Part shown: positions 18,032 through 27,121 of the stretch, one piece after another
Layout: every line of letters starts with the position of its first letter
How positions within the stretch are numbered: the stretch's first letter is position 1
From: Tianweitania sediminis
Lineage (GTDB): Bacteria > Pseudomonadota > Alphaproteobacteria > Rhizobiales > Rhizobiaceae
NCBI RefSeq assembly: GCF_017813335.1
Contig: NZ_JAGIYY010000009.1
Location: 122,864-186,863, forward strand
DNA length: 64,000 nucleotides
Direction: 5' to 3'
Translations under genes and position numbers: made by a program
The notes under the pieces: model-generated
The model's database searches: none
What the model was told of the DNA's origin: nothing
Seen by the model: the letters and a program-made list of their open reading frames with translations, nothing else

Positions 18032-20247
18032 TGAACACGAACCTTCCTAGGCTTGGGAAGACTGAAACTGAAGGTCGCTCCTCGGTCAAGCTGTCCTTCC
18101 GCGGTGATGCTGCCACCATGGCGGTCGATGATCCGCTTCGACAAGGCAAGGCCGATCCCGGTGCCCTCGTAATCCTCGACATGGTGCAAGCGCTGGAACA
18201 CCTGAAACAACTTGCCGGAATAAGCCATGTCGAAGCCGACACCATTGTCGCGCACCGAATAGATCATTTCTTCGCCCGCATCTTCGCCGCTGATCTCGAT
18301 CACGGCCGGGTCCCGGTCGCGAGTATATTTTACAGCATTGTCCGCGAGATTGTAGAAGGCCTGGCGTACCAGGGCAGCGTCTCCATACCCGTCCGGAAGC
18401 GTTCCGATCTTCCACACGAAGTTGCGGCCTTGGTCGCCATCCTCGAAGCTCAAGCGGATCTCTTCGGCGATCTTCTGCATGTCGATGCGCGACAGGTTTA
18501 GGCTGGCACGGCCGAGTTGCGAAAAGCGCAGCAGGTCGTCCACGAGCTGACCGGCCGACAGCGCCGCGTTGGAGATACCCTCAAGATAATGGCGCGAGAT
18601 CGACTTCAACTGCTCGCCTTCTTCCTCGCCAAGCAATTGAGCATAACCAAGGATGTGCCGGAAGGGGGCGCGAAGGTCGTGTGAGATCGAATAAGAGAAC
18701 GACTCCAGCTCCTTGTTGGATCGTTCCAACTCACTGGTCAGCTCGGCCCGTTCTTCGGCACGCTTGAGCACGAAGTTGACCACCGCGTTCCGGAAGTCAC
18801 CGGCGGAATGGATTTCCGACAGGCGCCATGGCTCGGAGCGCTGCTTGACCTGTTCCTTCCACGTCTCGAACGACTTGCGCGGATGGATCCGCATGCTCTT
18901 GTCGTCGACTGCCTTGTGGGGGTTGCCGCCCCACCGGACGGTGCGAACCACCTCAGGGCGGAACCAGATGATGAAGCTTGGATGGATCCGTGAAATCGGG
19001 ACGGCAAGGATGCCGCTTGCGACTGCCGAGATTGTTGCCCCGCCATGCCATTCCGCAGCAAGATGGTCCGTGGCGAAGGGGCCATCGAGCTCCTTTGCGT
19101 GCAGCCAGTCTGCAAGCTGCTTGATCACGCTTGTGTCAGGAACTGCGCCCGTCGTTAGCACCATGCCTTCGGTGACAACTGCGGCCCCATCGGCGTTGGT
19201 CATGCCAAGCCACTGGCGGGGACGCTCCACCAAGCCCTGCTGGAAGGACGGAGCGCGGCTGAGATGCGCCACCAGCTCGGTTTCTAGCCGTTTGAAGCCG
19301 AGTCGCTGGACGCTCTCGCGACCGCGCTCCTGGCTTGCAATCTGTTGTGAAACGATGCGGCCAAGAAACTCGGCCGCATTGCGTCCGGCAGGCGGGACAT
19401 AGAGGGGCGCCTCGTTATGGCAGGAAATCAGCCCCCAGAGCCTGCCTTCCACGATCAACGAAATCGACATGGAGGCGCCGGTGCCCATGTTGCGCATGTA
19501 TTCGAGGTGAATAGGCGACACGCTGCGCAAGGCGGCGAGGCTGAGGTCGGACGGTTGTCCGTCCTTGGGCGACACTGCCGGAATCAGCGGAACCGGCTCG
19601 TAGGTTGCGGACGGGATAAGGCGAATGCGGTTCAAGCGGTAAAGCTCCCGCGCCTGCGCCGGGATGTCCGTGGCCGGAAAGCGGAGATCAAGGTAGGAGG
19701 GCAGGGTGCCGTCGCCGTCTTCGGCAATGACCGTGCCGGTCCAGTCTGCGTCGAAGCGATAAATCATCACGCGATTAAAACCGGTGAGTTCGCGGACTTC
19801 GCGCGCGGCTGCTTCCGTCAAGGACAGGATGCTGTCGTACTCTTCAGCCGCATCCACGAACCGGCGCAAACGCGTGTAAAAGAGCTCGCCACCGCCAAGC
19901 GATGAGTCCGGCTCGAATTCCAGCATCAGGCCCTGCAGCGTGGAGTGCGCGGTGACTTGGAACCACGCGTCCGACAGGAGAACACGCTTCTGCAAGGTTT
20001 CGCTCGGTTGAAGGCGCGCATCCCGAAGCGCGCCCAGGAGAGGCGTCAGCCGCTCGTCTTCCGAAATCGGCATGCCCTTTTCGGTGAGCGATCCACCCAG
20101 AATAGATGCGGCGTTCGCGCTCTGCTGAAGAACACGGAAATCCACCTCGTCCAGGAACAGAAGCGCGCCATGCGGCTGTATGCCGCCAGGAATACGGATG
20201 GGCTCCTGCGCGCAAAGATCGAGTGATGGTTGCGGAGCACTAGACAC
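18028..20247 (-). CDS. Bacteriophytochrome histidine kinase
   Basis: 739-aa red/far-red photosensor kinase. The N-terminal extension carries C12 (SLDLCAQEPIRIPGGIQPHG), the position used by bacteriophytochromes to bind biliverdin. A PAS domain follows, then a GAF domain with the chromophore-contacting FPATDIPAQARELY (PASDIP-type motif), a PHY domain, HisKA (phospho-His in SYSISHDLRAPFRHIL) and HATPase (VRDNGVGFDM, GTGIGLALSKRI). Soluble and cytoplasmic. It is first in a three-gene operon with an Rcp1-like regulator and a hybrid kinase. No biliverdin-making heme oxygenase gene lies in the window, so the chromophore must come from elsewhere. Confidence 0.94.
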   Translation of the reverse strand: MSSAPQPSLDLCAQEPIRIPGGIQPHGALLFLDEVDFRVLQQSANAASILGGSLTEKGMPISEDERLTPLLGALRDARLQPSETLQKRVLLSDAWFQVTAHSTLQGLMLEFEPDSSLGGGELFYTRLRRFVDAAEEYDSILSLTEAAAREVRELTGFNRVMIYRFDADWTGTVIAEDGDGTLPSYLDLRFPATDIPAQARELYRLNRIRLIPSATYEPVPLIPAVSPKDGQPSDLSLAALRSVSPIHLEYMRNMGTGASMSISLIVEGRLWGLISCHNEAPLYVPPAGRNAAEFLGRIVSQQIASQERGRESVQRLGFKRLETELVAHLSRAPSFQQGLVERPRQWLGMTNADGAAVVTEGMVLTTGAVPDTSVIKQLADWLHAKELDGPFATDHLAAEWHGGATISAVASGILAVPISRIHPSFIIWFRPEVVRTVRWGGNPHKAVDDKSMRIHPRKSFETWKEQVKQRSEPWRLSEIHSAGDFRNAVVNFVLKRAEERAELTSELERSNKELESFSYSISHDLRAPFRHILGYAQLLGEEEGEQLKSISRHYLEGISNAALSAGQLVDDLLRFSQLGRASLNLSRIDMQKIAEEIRLSFEDGDQGRNFVWKIGTLPDGYGDAALVRQAFYNLADNAVKYTRDRDPAVIEISGEDAGEEMIYSVRDNGVGFDMAYSGKLFQVFQRLHHVEDYEGTGIGLALSKRIIDRHGGSITAEGQLDRGATFSFSLPKPRKVRVQ

Positions 20248-20516
20248 GGTGAGATCCCGCGGTGGGCCGGAGGAAAGGAACGTTTGGCGCTGAGACTTGG
20301 AGCAAAAACACTAAGAAAGACACCTATTCGGTCTCAGAAGTAGGACTCGAGAACGATCTCGACATGGGGGGTGCGACGTTCCGGCGGAGGAAAGCTTTTT
20401 CCGGCGAAGAAGGCCGCCGCTGGCAAGAAACAGGAACCTTCCGCGCCTTGGTGGTTGACCCTGTTGAAGGTGCTGAATATGGTCCGCCAACTTCGGCAGC
20501 CGCTTCGCGGTTCCGC

Positions 20517-20592
<76 letters not shown>

Positions 20593-20724
20593 CCCGCTCC
20601 CCCAGCCTGAACTCTTCTGCTCTCCTTCCGCGCAGGCTCCCTCGACATTCGGATCGGAATGGATATTGAGGGCTTTGGCATCGGGGCGATGCCGAGCAAG
20701 ATTGTTGAGCGGGGAATCTGCAAG

Positions 20725-21606
20725 ATGAAGTTCGTGGTCACCGTCGAATGTCCGTCGCGGCGCGGCATCGTTGCTGCCATCTCAGGCTATCTCGCCGACA
20801 AGGGCTGCAACATTGTGGACAGCTCGCAGTTCGATGACCTGGGAACCGGCCGCTTCTTTATCCGCATCACGGCCTTGAGCCAGGAAGGGGTCACCCTGGC
20901 GGAACTTAATGAGGACTTCGCGCCCACCGCTGCCAAGTTCGAGATGAAGGCAAGCTTCCAGGATGCCGCCGAGCGCATGAAGGTTCTGATCATGGTGTCG
21001 CGGTTCGGCCATTGCTTGAATGACCTCCTTTATCGCTGGCGTATCGGTGCCCTGCCGATCGACATCGTCGGCGTGGTTTCCAACCACCTCGACTACCAGA
21101 AGCTGGTCGTGAACCAGGACATTCCCTTCCACCACGTTCCGGTCACCAAGGCCAACAAGGCGCAGGCTGAAGCTCGGATCTCGGAGATCGTCGAAGCCAC
21201 GGGCACGGAACTGATCGTGCTGGCCCGCTACATGCAGGTGCTTTCGCAGGACATGTGTGCCCGCATGTCCGGGCGTATCATCAACATCCACCATTCCTTC
21301 CTGCCGAGCTTCAAGGGCGCGAACCCCTACAAGCAGGCGCATGAGCGTGGCGTGAAGCTGATCGGAGCGACCGCCCACTATGTCACGGAAGATCTGGATG
21401 AAGGCCCCATCATCGAGCAGGACACCGTGCGCGTGACGCATGCCCAAAGCCCGGATGATTACGTGTCCATGGGTCGTGACGTGGAAGCGCAGGTGCTGGC
21501 GCGGGCCATCCACGCCCACATCCACCGGCGGGTCTTCCTCAACGGCAACTGCACCATCGTGTTTCCGCCGAGCCCCGGCAGCTACGCATCCGAGCGCATG
21601 GGCTGA
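20725..21606 (+). CDS. purU: Formyltetrahydrofolate deformylase
   Basis: 293-aa enzyme that hydrolyses 10-formyl-THF to formate and THF, balancing the one-carbon pool and feeding formate to purine synthesis. The N-terminal ACT domain begins MKFVVTVECPSRRGIVAAIS; the C-terminal formyltransferase-like domain contains IINIHHSFLPSFKGANPY with the catalytic Asn/His and the later Asp in ATAHYVTEDLDEGPI. I start at ATG 20725, where family homology begins; 22 residues of open frame upstream do not look like protein. Length fits PurU. Confidence 0.95.
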   Translation: MKFVVTVECPSRRGIVAAISGYLADKGCNIVDSSQFDDLGTGRFFIRITALSQEGVTLAELNEDFAPTAAKFEMKASFQDAAERMKVLIMVSRFGHCLNDLLYRWRIGALPIDIVGVVSNHLDYQKLVVNQDIPFHHVPVTKANKAQAEARISEIVEATGTELIVLARYMQVLSQDMCARMSGRIINIHHSFLPSFKGANPYKQAHERGVKLIGATAHYVTEDLDEGPIIEQDTVRVTHAQSPDDYVSMGRDVEAQVLARAIHAHIHRRVFLNGNCTIVFPPSPGSYASERMG

Positions 21607-21647
21607 GCGAAACCGCTGCGCCGCCGGACCAGGTGTGGCGCAGCCAG

Positions 21648-22256
21648 TCAGGCCCAGAGCGTCCGCAACTCCTTGCTGCTGACCACCTCGATCTGCTTGC
21701 CGAGCCGATCGCAATAGATCTTCATCATGGCGTCGTGCGTTTCATCGGCCGAACTGCAGAGTGCGTCTTTAACGATGATGGTGCGGTAACCCCGGTCGAC
21801 GGCACCCATGACCGTCCCCAGCACGCAAACTTCGGTTTCGCCGCCCGTGATGACCAGCGTTTCCACGTCGCGGTGACGCAGAACGCCTGACAGGTTGCTT
21901 TCGACCCATGGCGAATAAACATGCTTGTCGACCACCGTCGCGTGCTCCGCGAAGGGCTGCAAAGCGGGAATAAGGTCGATCATGGAAGGAGCGAGCCGCT
22001 CCAAGGTCATATCAGCCCAAGCTTCGTAGTATTCCTTCCACTTCAGCCCCATGCCGTTGCCCGGCTTTCTGGCGGGAACGAAGCGGGTGAAGATCGTCGC
22101 ATCTGTGTGTTGCTTGACGATGTCGACCACGTTTCCGGTGATCCGGTCCATCCACGGAACAGCCCAGGGCGAGTCACCCGAAAAGATGTTCTGCATGTCG
22201 ACGCAAATGTGCGCGGCCTGGCCCTGGATCGGAGCGGGTTGTTTCTTCTCGGGCAT
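21648..22256 (-). CDS. Isochorismatase-family cysteine hydrolase
   Basis: 202-aa protein of the isochorismatase/nicotinamidase superfamily. The catalytic triad is visible: Asp in HICVDMQNIFSGD (near residue 20), Lys in VVDKHVYSPW and Cys in TGGETEVCVLGT. These enzymes cleave amide or related bonds (nicotinamide, N-carbamoyl compounds, isochorismate); the substrate here cannot be told. AAGGA lies 5 bp before the ATG. No signal peptide. It converges on purU, and no pathway partner is adjacent. Confidence 0.85.
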   Translation of the reverse strand: MPEKKQPAPIQGQAAHICVDMQNIFSGDSPWAVPWMDRITGNVVDIVKQHTDATIFTRFVPARKPGNGMGLKWKEYYEAWADMTLERLAPSMIDLIPALQPFAEHATVVDKHVYSPWVESNLSGVLRHRDVETLVITGGETEVCVLGTVMGAVDRGYRTIIVKDALCSSADETHDAMMKIYCDRLGKQIEVVSSKELRTLWA

Positions 22257-22454
22257 GCTGGTCCTTCACGCGACTTGAGGTTGCGCGCCTCCAAGTCTTG
22301 AGCCGACCACATGTTCCCCGGTCGCGTCATGATCCCGCGCGAGGGCGCAATGGAGCTGATGGCTCCGTGCGCGCGACTTTTTTTGGCAGAAAAGGAAACA
22401 GTCGGCGAACAAATTGGCTCGAAGGCAGTTAGGAGCAAAATGGAGGTAAAAGGG

Positions 22455-22706
22455 ATGGCTCCTTTCGAACAGCTGGCACCGCTGCCGCTTGAGCAGGCCG
22501 ACGATGATTTGCCCGTCGCGCCGTTTTCCTGGAGGCAGTATGGGACACGCAAAGCTTCGCTGAAGGATCGGGAAACGCGTATCCGCGAGCGGGCTTACCT
22601 GCTTTGGGAGGGCGCCGGCCGCCCTGTCGGAGAGCAGGACATGCACTGGCTCATGGCCGTGGAAGAGATCGACGCCGAGATCAAGGCGGCCAAGGCGCGT
22701 CACTAG
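22455..22706 (+). CDS. Small DUF2934 domain protein
   Basis: 83-aa protein. ATG 22455 follows GGAGG at 8-bp spacing, so I take it over longer upstream starts. The C-terminal half, RETRIRERAYLLWEGAGRP followed by GEQDMHWLMAVEEIDAE, is the DUF2934 signature: a short helix-turn-helix-like motif of unknown function common in Rhizobiales. The N-terminal half is proline-rich and probably disordered. A terminator follows 18 bp after the stop. Confidence 0.8.
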   Translation: MAPFEQLAPLPLEQADDDLPVAPFSWRQYGTRKASLKDRETRIRERAYLLWEGAGRPVGEQDMHWLMAVEEIDAEIKAAKARH

Positions 22707-22724
22707 CGTCAATCAAGTTAAAAG

Positions 22725-22757
22725 AAGCCCGGAGTTGCTGAGGCAGCCCGGGCTTTT
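22725..22757. terminator. Terminator between the DUF2934 gene and the glycan operon
   Basis: An 8-bp stem, AAGCCCGG paired with CCGGGCTT, with a 15-nt loop, runs into TTTTTG on the plus strand. It lies between the convergent ends of the DUF2934 gene and the UDP-glucuronate decarboxylase gene. Confidence 0.8.
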
Positions 22758-22765
22758 TGTTTGTG

Positions 22766-23785
22766 TCAGACCACGGCGCTCAGTGAGGATGCCTTCTGCG
22801 AAGCACCCGAGCGGTTTTGTGCCGCGACGATCTTGCGGAAATGCGTGATCGTGGTGTCGAGTCCTTCCCGTAAGGGGACCCTCGGTTCCCACCCCAGCAG
22901 CGCCTTGGCGCGGCTGATATCCGGTTTGCGACGGGTCGGATCATCCTTCGGCAGCGGCTGGAACACCACCGCGCTTTTCGTGCCGGTCTTGGCGACAACA
23001 AGCTCCGCAAGCTCATTGATCGTGAATTCACCGGGATTGCCGACATTCACGGGCACGCCCGGATTCCCGGCAACATCCACCAACGCGATCAGACCAGCGA
23101 TCAGGTCGGACACGTAGCAGAAAGAGCGGGTTTGTTCGCCCGTCCCATAGATGGTCATGGGTTCGCCGCGCAAAGCCTGCACCACCAGGTTGGACACGAT
23201 GCGTCCGTCTTCCGGATCCATGCGCGGGCCATACGTGTTGAAGATTCGCGCCACGCGGACATCGGCACGGTTGGCGCGCAGCATGTCAAAGCAAAGCGCT
23301 TCTGCGGCGCGCTTGCCCTCGTCGTAGCAGGCGCGAGGCCCCGTGCAATTGACGTTGCCGTTGTAATCCTCGCTCTGTGGGTGGCGGTCGGGGTCGCCGT
23401 AGACTTCGCTGGTGGAAGCTTGCAGAAAGCGCGCCTCGTGCGCTTCCGCCAGTTGCAACAGGTTCAGCGTGCCAGCAACGCTCGTCATCATCGTGTGGAA
23501 CGGATCAGCCTGATACCGTGGGGGCGACGCGGCACAAGCAAGATTGAAGACGACGTCGAGCTTTCCGGAGATCTTCAGCGGTTGACAGATATCATGCTGG
23601 AGGAAGCGGAAGCGCGAATGGTTCTGAAGATGCGCGACATTGTCTGCCGAACCGGTCAGCAGATTGTCGAGGCAGATCACGGACGCCCCGCGAGCGAGCA
23701 GAGCATCGCAAAGATGCGAACCAAGGAATCCCGCGCCGCCCGCCACCAAAGCAGTTTCGCCTGCGGCTGTGACCTGATCCATCAT
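22766..23785 (-). CDS. UDP-glucuronate decarboxylase-like SDR (UDP-xylose synthase)
   Basis: 339-aa extended SDR. The sequence follows UXS enzymes closely: GGAGFLGSHLCDALLARG (NAD-binding), CLDNLLTGSADNV, NLACAASPPRYQADP, ASTSEVYGDPDRHPQ, the catalytic YDEGKRAAE, RIFNTYGPRMDPEDGRIVSN and GEQTRSFCYVSDLI. UXS converts UDP-glucuronate to UDP-xylose, and UDP-glucuronate would come from the ugd gene in the divergent operon. The start overlaps the stop of the upstream CgeB-like gene by 4 bp (ATGA). It is the last gene of a seven-gene minus-strand operon. The product could be another UDP-pentose, but the motif match is strong. Confidence 0.88.
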   Translation of the reverse strand: MMDQVTAAGETALVAGGAGFLGSHLCDALLARGASVICLDNLLTGSADNVAHLQNHSRFRFLQHDICQPLKISGKLDVVFNLACAASPPRYQADPFHTMMTSVAGTLNLLQLAEAHEARFLQASTSEVYGDPDRHPQSEDYNGNVNCTGPRACYDEGKRAAEALCFDMLRANRADVRVARIFNTYGPRMDPEDGRIVSNLVVQALRGEPMTIYGTGEQTRSFCYVSDLIAGLIALVDVAGNPGVPVNVGNPGEFTINELAELVVAKTGTKSAVVFQPLPKDDPTRRKPDISRAKALLGWEPRVPLREGLDTTITHFRKIVAAQNRSGASQKASSLSAVV

Positions 23786-24909
23786 GCTGTTTCCCGAAAG
23801 GATGCCTTGCTTGCGTGGCTTCGGCTGGAAGACCGCTCCGGAGCCACATCCCGTAGATAACCGACAAGTTCCGCCGCGCGCGCGTGGCCGGTGTGACCTT
23901 GCAGGACGCGCTTCTTGGCGCTTGCCGCCATCTGGAGCCGCTGTTCCTCGGACGACCCAGTGAGGAGCGCCACCACCTCGTCGCTCGAGCGGGCAATCGC
24001 GACCGCTTCTCCGAAGGGGAGGAGATCGTCCAACCCTTCCCAAAAGTCGCTGATGATGGCGGTGCCGCAGGCTGCCGCTTCAAACAAGCGCACGCTCGGC
24101 GACCAACCCGCCGCGATCATGTCAGCCCGAGTGACGTTCAAGGTAAAGCGCTGGCGGCTGTAGAAGGATGGGTGTTCGGCGGGCGGCAGATGGTCGATGC
24201 GTTCGACGTTCGCCGGCCAGTCGATGCTATCCGGATATTGCGGGCCGGCGACCACGAAACGGAGATGAGGCAGGCGTCGTGCAGGCTCGATCAGAAGCTG
24301 TTTGAGCGTCGGCTGCCGGTCGTCGCTGTAAGTGCCGAGATAACCAAGGTCCCACACCGTCGCTTCGCCGGTGTTCTCGTAGCGCTTGTCATCCACGGAG
24401 CAATACAGCGCTTCCGCACGTGGTGCGCCGAACTCGTTTTCCAACTGGCGCAGCGTCGGGCCGCCGGTGAAGGAAAAGTAGACGTCGAACAACGGCACCT
24501 GACGTGCTGCCAGGTATTCCTCGTCGCCCTTCTTCAGGCGCGCAACGGTTATCGGGGTGTCGATGTCATAGAAGGCCAGACGTTTTGGGCGAAGCGCATG
24601 CACGGCATCGATCACCTGCGGGCCTTCCGGCACATAGGAGCCGATGATCACTGCGTCCGCCTCCTGAATGCGGGCGGCAAAGCGGCCAACGAGTTCATCC
24701 AAGGACTGGTAGTAGTGAAGCTCACAGAAATCCGGGGAGGGCAGGTCCCGATGCGCGGCATACCAAGGCACGTCTCGCTCCAGAAAAGTGACGCGATGGC
24801 CAAGCGCATGAAGACCGCGGAGCATGCCGCGATAGGTGGTGGCGTGTCCGTTCCCCCAGGACGATGACAGCGACAAGCCGATGATGACGATGTCGAGCGC
24901 TTCGCTCAC
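23782..24909 (-). CDS. CgeB-like glycosyltransferase 1 of 3
   Basis: 375-aa cytoplasmic glycosyltransferase with a GT-B fold of the CgeB (spore maturation) type. The N-terminal Rossmann half contains GLSLSSSWGNGHATTYRGML and ERDVPWY. The C-terminal half has NVTRADMIAAGWSPSVRLFE and AACGTAIISDFWEGL, the donor-binding signature. GTG start overlapping the previous gene by 4 bp. It is one of three adjacent paralogues sharing the N-terminal WNxGxAxxxRGxxR pattern and the RxFEAxACGxxxI motif but diverging elsewhere, so each may add a different sugar. Ends in a Ser/Arg-rich tail. Confidence 0.85.
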   Translation of the reverse strand: MSEALDIVIIGLSLSSSWGNGHATTYRGMLRGLHALGHRVTFLERDVPWYAAHRDLPSPDFCELHYYQSLDELVGRFAARIQEADAVIIGSYVPEGPQVIDAVHALRPKRLAFYDIDTPITVARLKKGDEEYLAARQVPLFDVYFSFTGGPTLRQLENEFGAPRAEALYCSVDDKRYENTGEATVWDLGYLGTYSDDRQPTLKQLLIEPARRLPHLRFVVAGPQYPDSIDWPANVERIDHLPPAEHPSFYSRQRFTLNVTRADMIAAGWSPSVRLFEAAACGTAIISDFWEGLDDLLPFGEAVAIARSSDEVVALLTGSSEEQRLQMAASAKKRVLQGHTGHARAAELVGYLRDVAPERSSSRSHASKASFRETA

Positions 24910-25997
24910 TCGGCCGCCTCCACACGGTTAGAGCGGAAGTCGCGGAAAATTGTGTCCGCTTCGGCTGCCCGGTCGGCATAGGTGTGGTCGCGCAGAACCC
25001 GCGCAAGACCAGCCTTGCCGATTTCGCTCGCACGTTCGGGCGCGAGCCCGGACAGGATCTCGGCGACGTCCTTTCCGTCACGCGCGACCAGCACTTCCTC
25101 GTCGGGCTTCAAGAAGAAGTCGACGCCGAGCCAGGCGTCGGTGATCAGGCAGGCCCCGGCGCCGCAAGCCTCAAACACGCGCGTCGCCGGCGAAAAGCCC
25201 ATATCAGCCATCGAATCGCGGCTGATGTTCAGTACGGCCTTGGGCGTTACGTTGAAGGCATTGTGGTCCCGCGTGCCGACATGGCCGATATAGTTGATAT
25301 TGCCGGACATCGGCTTGTCCCCCCAGCCGGAGCCTCCCAGGATGAAGCGCTGGTCGGGCAGGCTGTCGGCAGGATTGAGGAAAAAGCTTTCCACCCGCGC
25401 TTCGCGGTCCGGCAGGCGATTGCCGAGAAATGCAAGATCAGCCGCGAAGCGGGGATCCGGCTCCACCGGATGATGCGTCTCCGGGTCGAGTGCGTTGTAG
25501 ATCGGCACGCAACGCTTGGCACCGATGGCGCGATACGCATTCACCACCGGATCGCCGCCGCCATAAGTCAGCACGGCATCGATTTCCTTCAGCGCCTTGT
25601 GCTGGGGATGATCCGGATTGGCGCGGAGATCGGCAAGCGTGGCAGGAGCGTCCACATCCCAGAAGATCTTCATGGCGTCCGGGCGGGCGGCGCGGAGCAC
25701 TTCTGCCAGTAGAAGGTCATCTTCGAAACCCACGCCGCTGGCTTTGACGACGATGTCGGCATCCGCCGCCTTGGCCGCTTCCCGGCGCAGCGCATCCACC
25801 GTGCCGTCATAGACGACGACTTTGCACCATTCTGGCGGCTCGATGTCGCGGTTCTTGCCGCGCTCGTAAACGTCCGGCTCGTAGAAAGTGATGTCGTAGC
25901 CGCGTCCGGCCAGCGCCCGCAGAAGGCCGCGATAATAAGTTGCCGCGCCGTTCCAATAAGACGAAAGCAGGCTTGATCCATAAAAGGCGATCTTCAC
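24906..25997 (-). CDS. CgeB-like glycosyltransferase 2 of 3
   Basis: 363-aa paralogue of its neighbours. The start reads MKIAFYGSSLLSSYWNGAAT followed by YYRGLLRALAGRGYDITFYE; the C-terminal half has ISRDSMADMGFSPATRVFE and ACGAGACLITDAWLGVDFFL. GTG start overlapping the stop of the upstream paralogue by 4 bp, and its own stop overlaps the next gene by 4 bp. GT-B retaining glycosyltransferase is the likely activity; acceptor and donor unknown. No membrane segment, so it works on a soluble or membrane-presented acceptor in the cytoplasm. Confidence 0.85.
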   Translation of the reverse strand: MKIAFYGSSLLSSYWNGAATYYRGLLRALAGRGYDITFYEPDVYERGKNRDIEPPEWCKVVVYDGTVDALRREAAKAADADIVVKASGVGFEDDLLLAEVLRAARPDAMKIFWDVDAPATLADLRANPDHPQHKALKEIDAVLTYGGGDPVVNAYRAIGAKRCVPIYNALDPETHHPVEPDPRFAADLAFLGNRLPDREARVESFFLNPADSLPDQRFILGGSGWGDKPMSGNINYIGHVGTRDHNAFNVTPKAVLNISRDSMADMGFSPATRVFEACGAGACLITDAWLGVDFFLKPDEEVLVARDGKDVAEILSGLAPERASEIGKAGLARVLRDHTYADRAAEADTIFRDFRSNRVEAAE

Positions 25998-27118
25998 GCT
26001 GCGGCCTCCTTGGTGCCGGTCGGGGTGGTGTCTACGCCAAGTTCTGCCAAAATCGCCAGCAACTCGTCCACTCTATGACGACAGGTGTGGCGGGTGCGGA
26101 TGGTTTCCAGCCCCGAAGCGGCAATCTCTGCGCGCTGGGCCTCGTCGTGCAGGAGCGTGCGGATCAGCGCTGTCATCTCGTCGCCATCCTTCGCGAACAG
26201 GAAATCCTGCCCCGCACGAAACAGGCCTTCGGCATCGTTCCAGGGGGCCGAGATCAAGGGAATGCCACAGGCTAGCGCTTCAAACATGCGGATCGTCGGG
26301 ATACCCGGAAGCGATTCCACATAGGGCCGGCGAGGGATGTGCATGGTGAGCTTGTGCTGCGCGAAAGCCGCCGGGACATCAGCATTCGCGATCCAGCCGC
26401 CGTAGCCGAGGCCGGCTTGCTTCAACGCGTCGAGTGCGCGCGCGGGATAGCGCACACCCCGCACGGTGCCGCTCAGATCCAAAGTCGATGATGGTTCTGT
26501 GAGGAAGGAAGCGATTTCTACGGTGCGCTCGTCGTCGCCCCAGTTGCCGATCCAGATCAGGTCGCCTGTTTTCTCGATTTCCGGATGAGGCTTGAAGAGC
26601 CGATCGTCTGCGGCCTCATGCCAGGTGAAGACACGACGACCCCATCCCGCCTTCAGGTAGCGCTCGCGCAGGGTTTCGCCGAAGGCGAGCACCGCGTCAT
26701 AGCCGCTGAGATCAAGTCCGCCGATGTCCTGTTCTGCGGACACTGCGCGATGATGCGTATCGTGAAAAAGGAGGCTGAACCGACCGCCTTCGCGTCTGAT
26801 CTTGCCAATACGTGCCACAAGCGCCGGATCGGTCCATTCATGCACGAGGACGACATCCGCTGCCGCCAGCGCCGCTTCGTGATCGAACCCGTCGTCATAT
26901 TGCTCGGAGCGGAGGGTCGGGAAATCGTCGCTAAAGCGATCGACCGCCGCCTGGCCTAGGTCTTGCCGGAGGTTCTGCCGGCTCCACGATTCAATCGGCT
27001 CAAGGGCGTGCGCTTCGAAGCCGCGGGCGACGAGATCGCGCATGACGCCGCGCAGAAAATGCGCATTGCCATGGTTCCAGTCGGATACGAGGGAGTGTGT
27101 GTAAAGAAGAACGCGCAT
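25994..27118 (-). CDS. CgeB-like glycosyltransferase 3 of 3
   Basis: 374-aa paralogue, the first of the triplet in transcription order. It starts at ATG 27118 (MRVLLYTHSLVSDWNHGNAH, then FLRGVMRDLVARGF). The C-terminal half contains MHIPRRPYVESLPGIPTIRM followed by FEALACGIPLISAPWNDAEG. It is the most divergent of the three at the N-terminus (EPIESWSRQNLRQ). It lies 3 bp after the GT4 gene stop and overlaps the second paralogue by 4 bp, so the operon is tightly coupled. Confidence 0.85.
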   Translation of the reverse strand: MRVLLYTHSLVSDWNHGNAHFLRGVMRDLVARGFEAHALEPIESWSRQNLRQDLGQAAVDRFSDDFPTLRSEQYDDGFDHEAALAAADVVLVHEWTDPALVARIGKIRREGGRFSLLFHDTHHRAVSAEQDIGGLDLSGYDAVLAFGETLRERYLKAGWGRRVFTWHEAADDRLFKPHPEIEKTGDLIWIGNWGDDERTVEIASFLTEPSSTLDLSGTVRGVRYPARALDALKQAGLGYGGWIANADVPAAFAQHKLTMHIPRRPYVESLPGIPTIRMFEALACGIPLISAPWNDAEGLFRAGQDFLFAKDGDEMTALIRTLLHDEAQRAEIAASGLETIRTRHTCRHRVDELLAILAELGVDTTPTGTKEAAA

Positions 27119-27121
27119 GGA

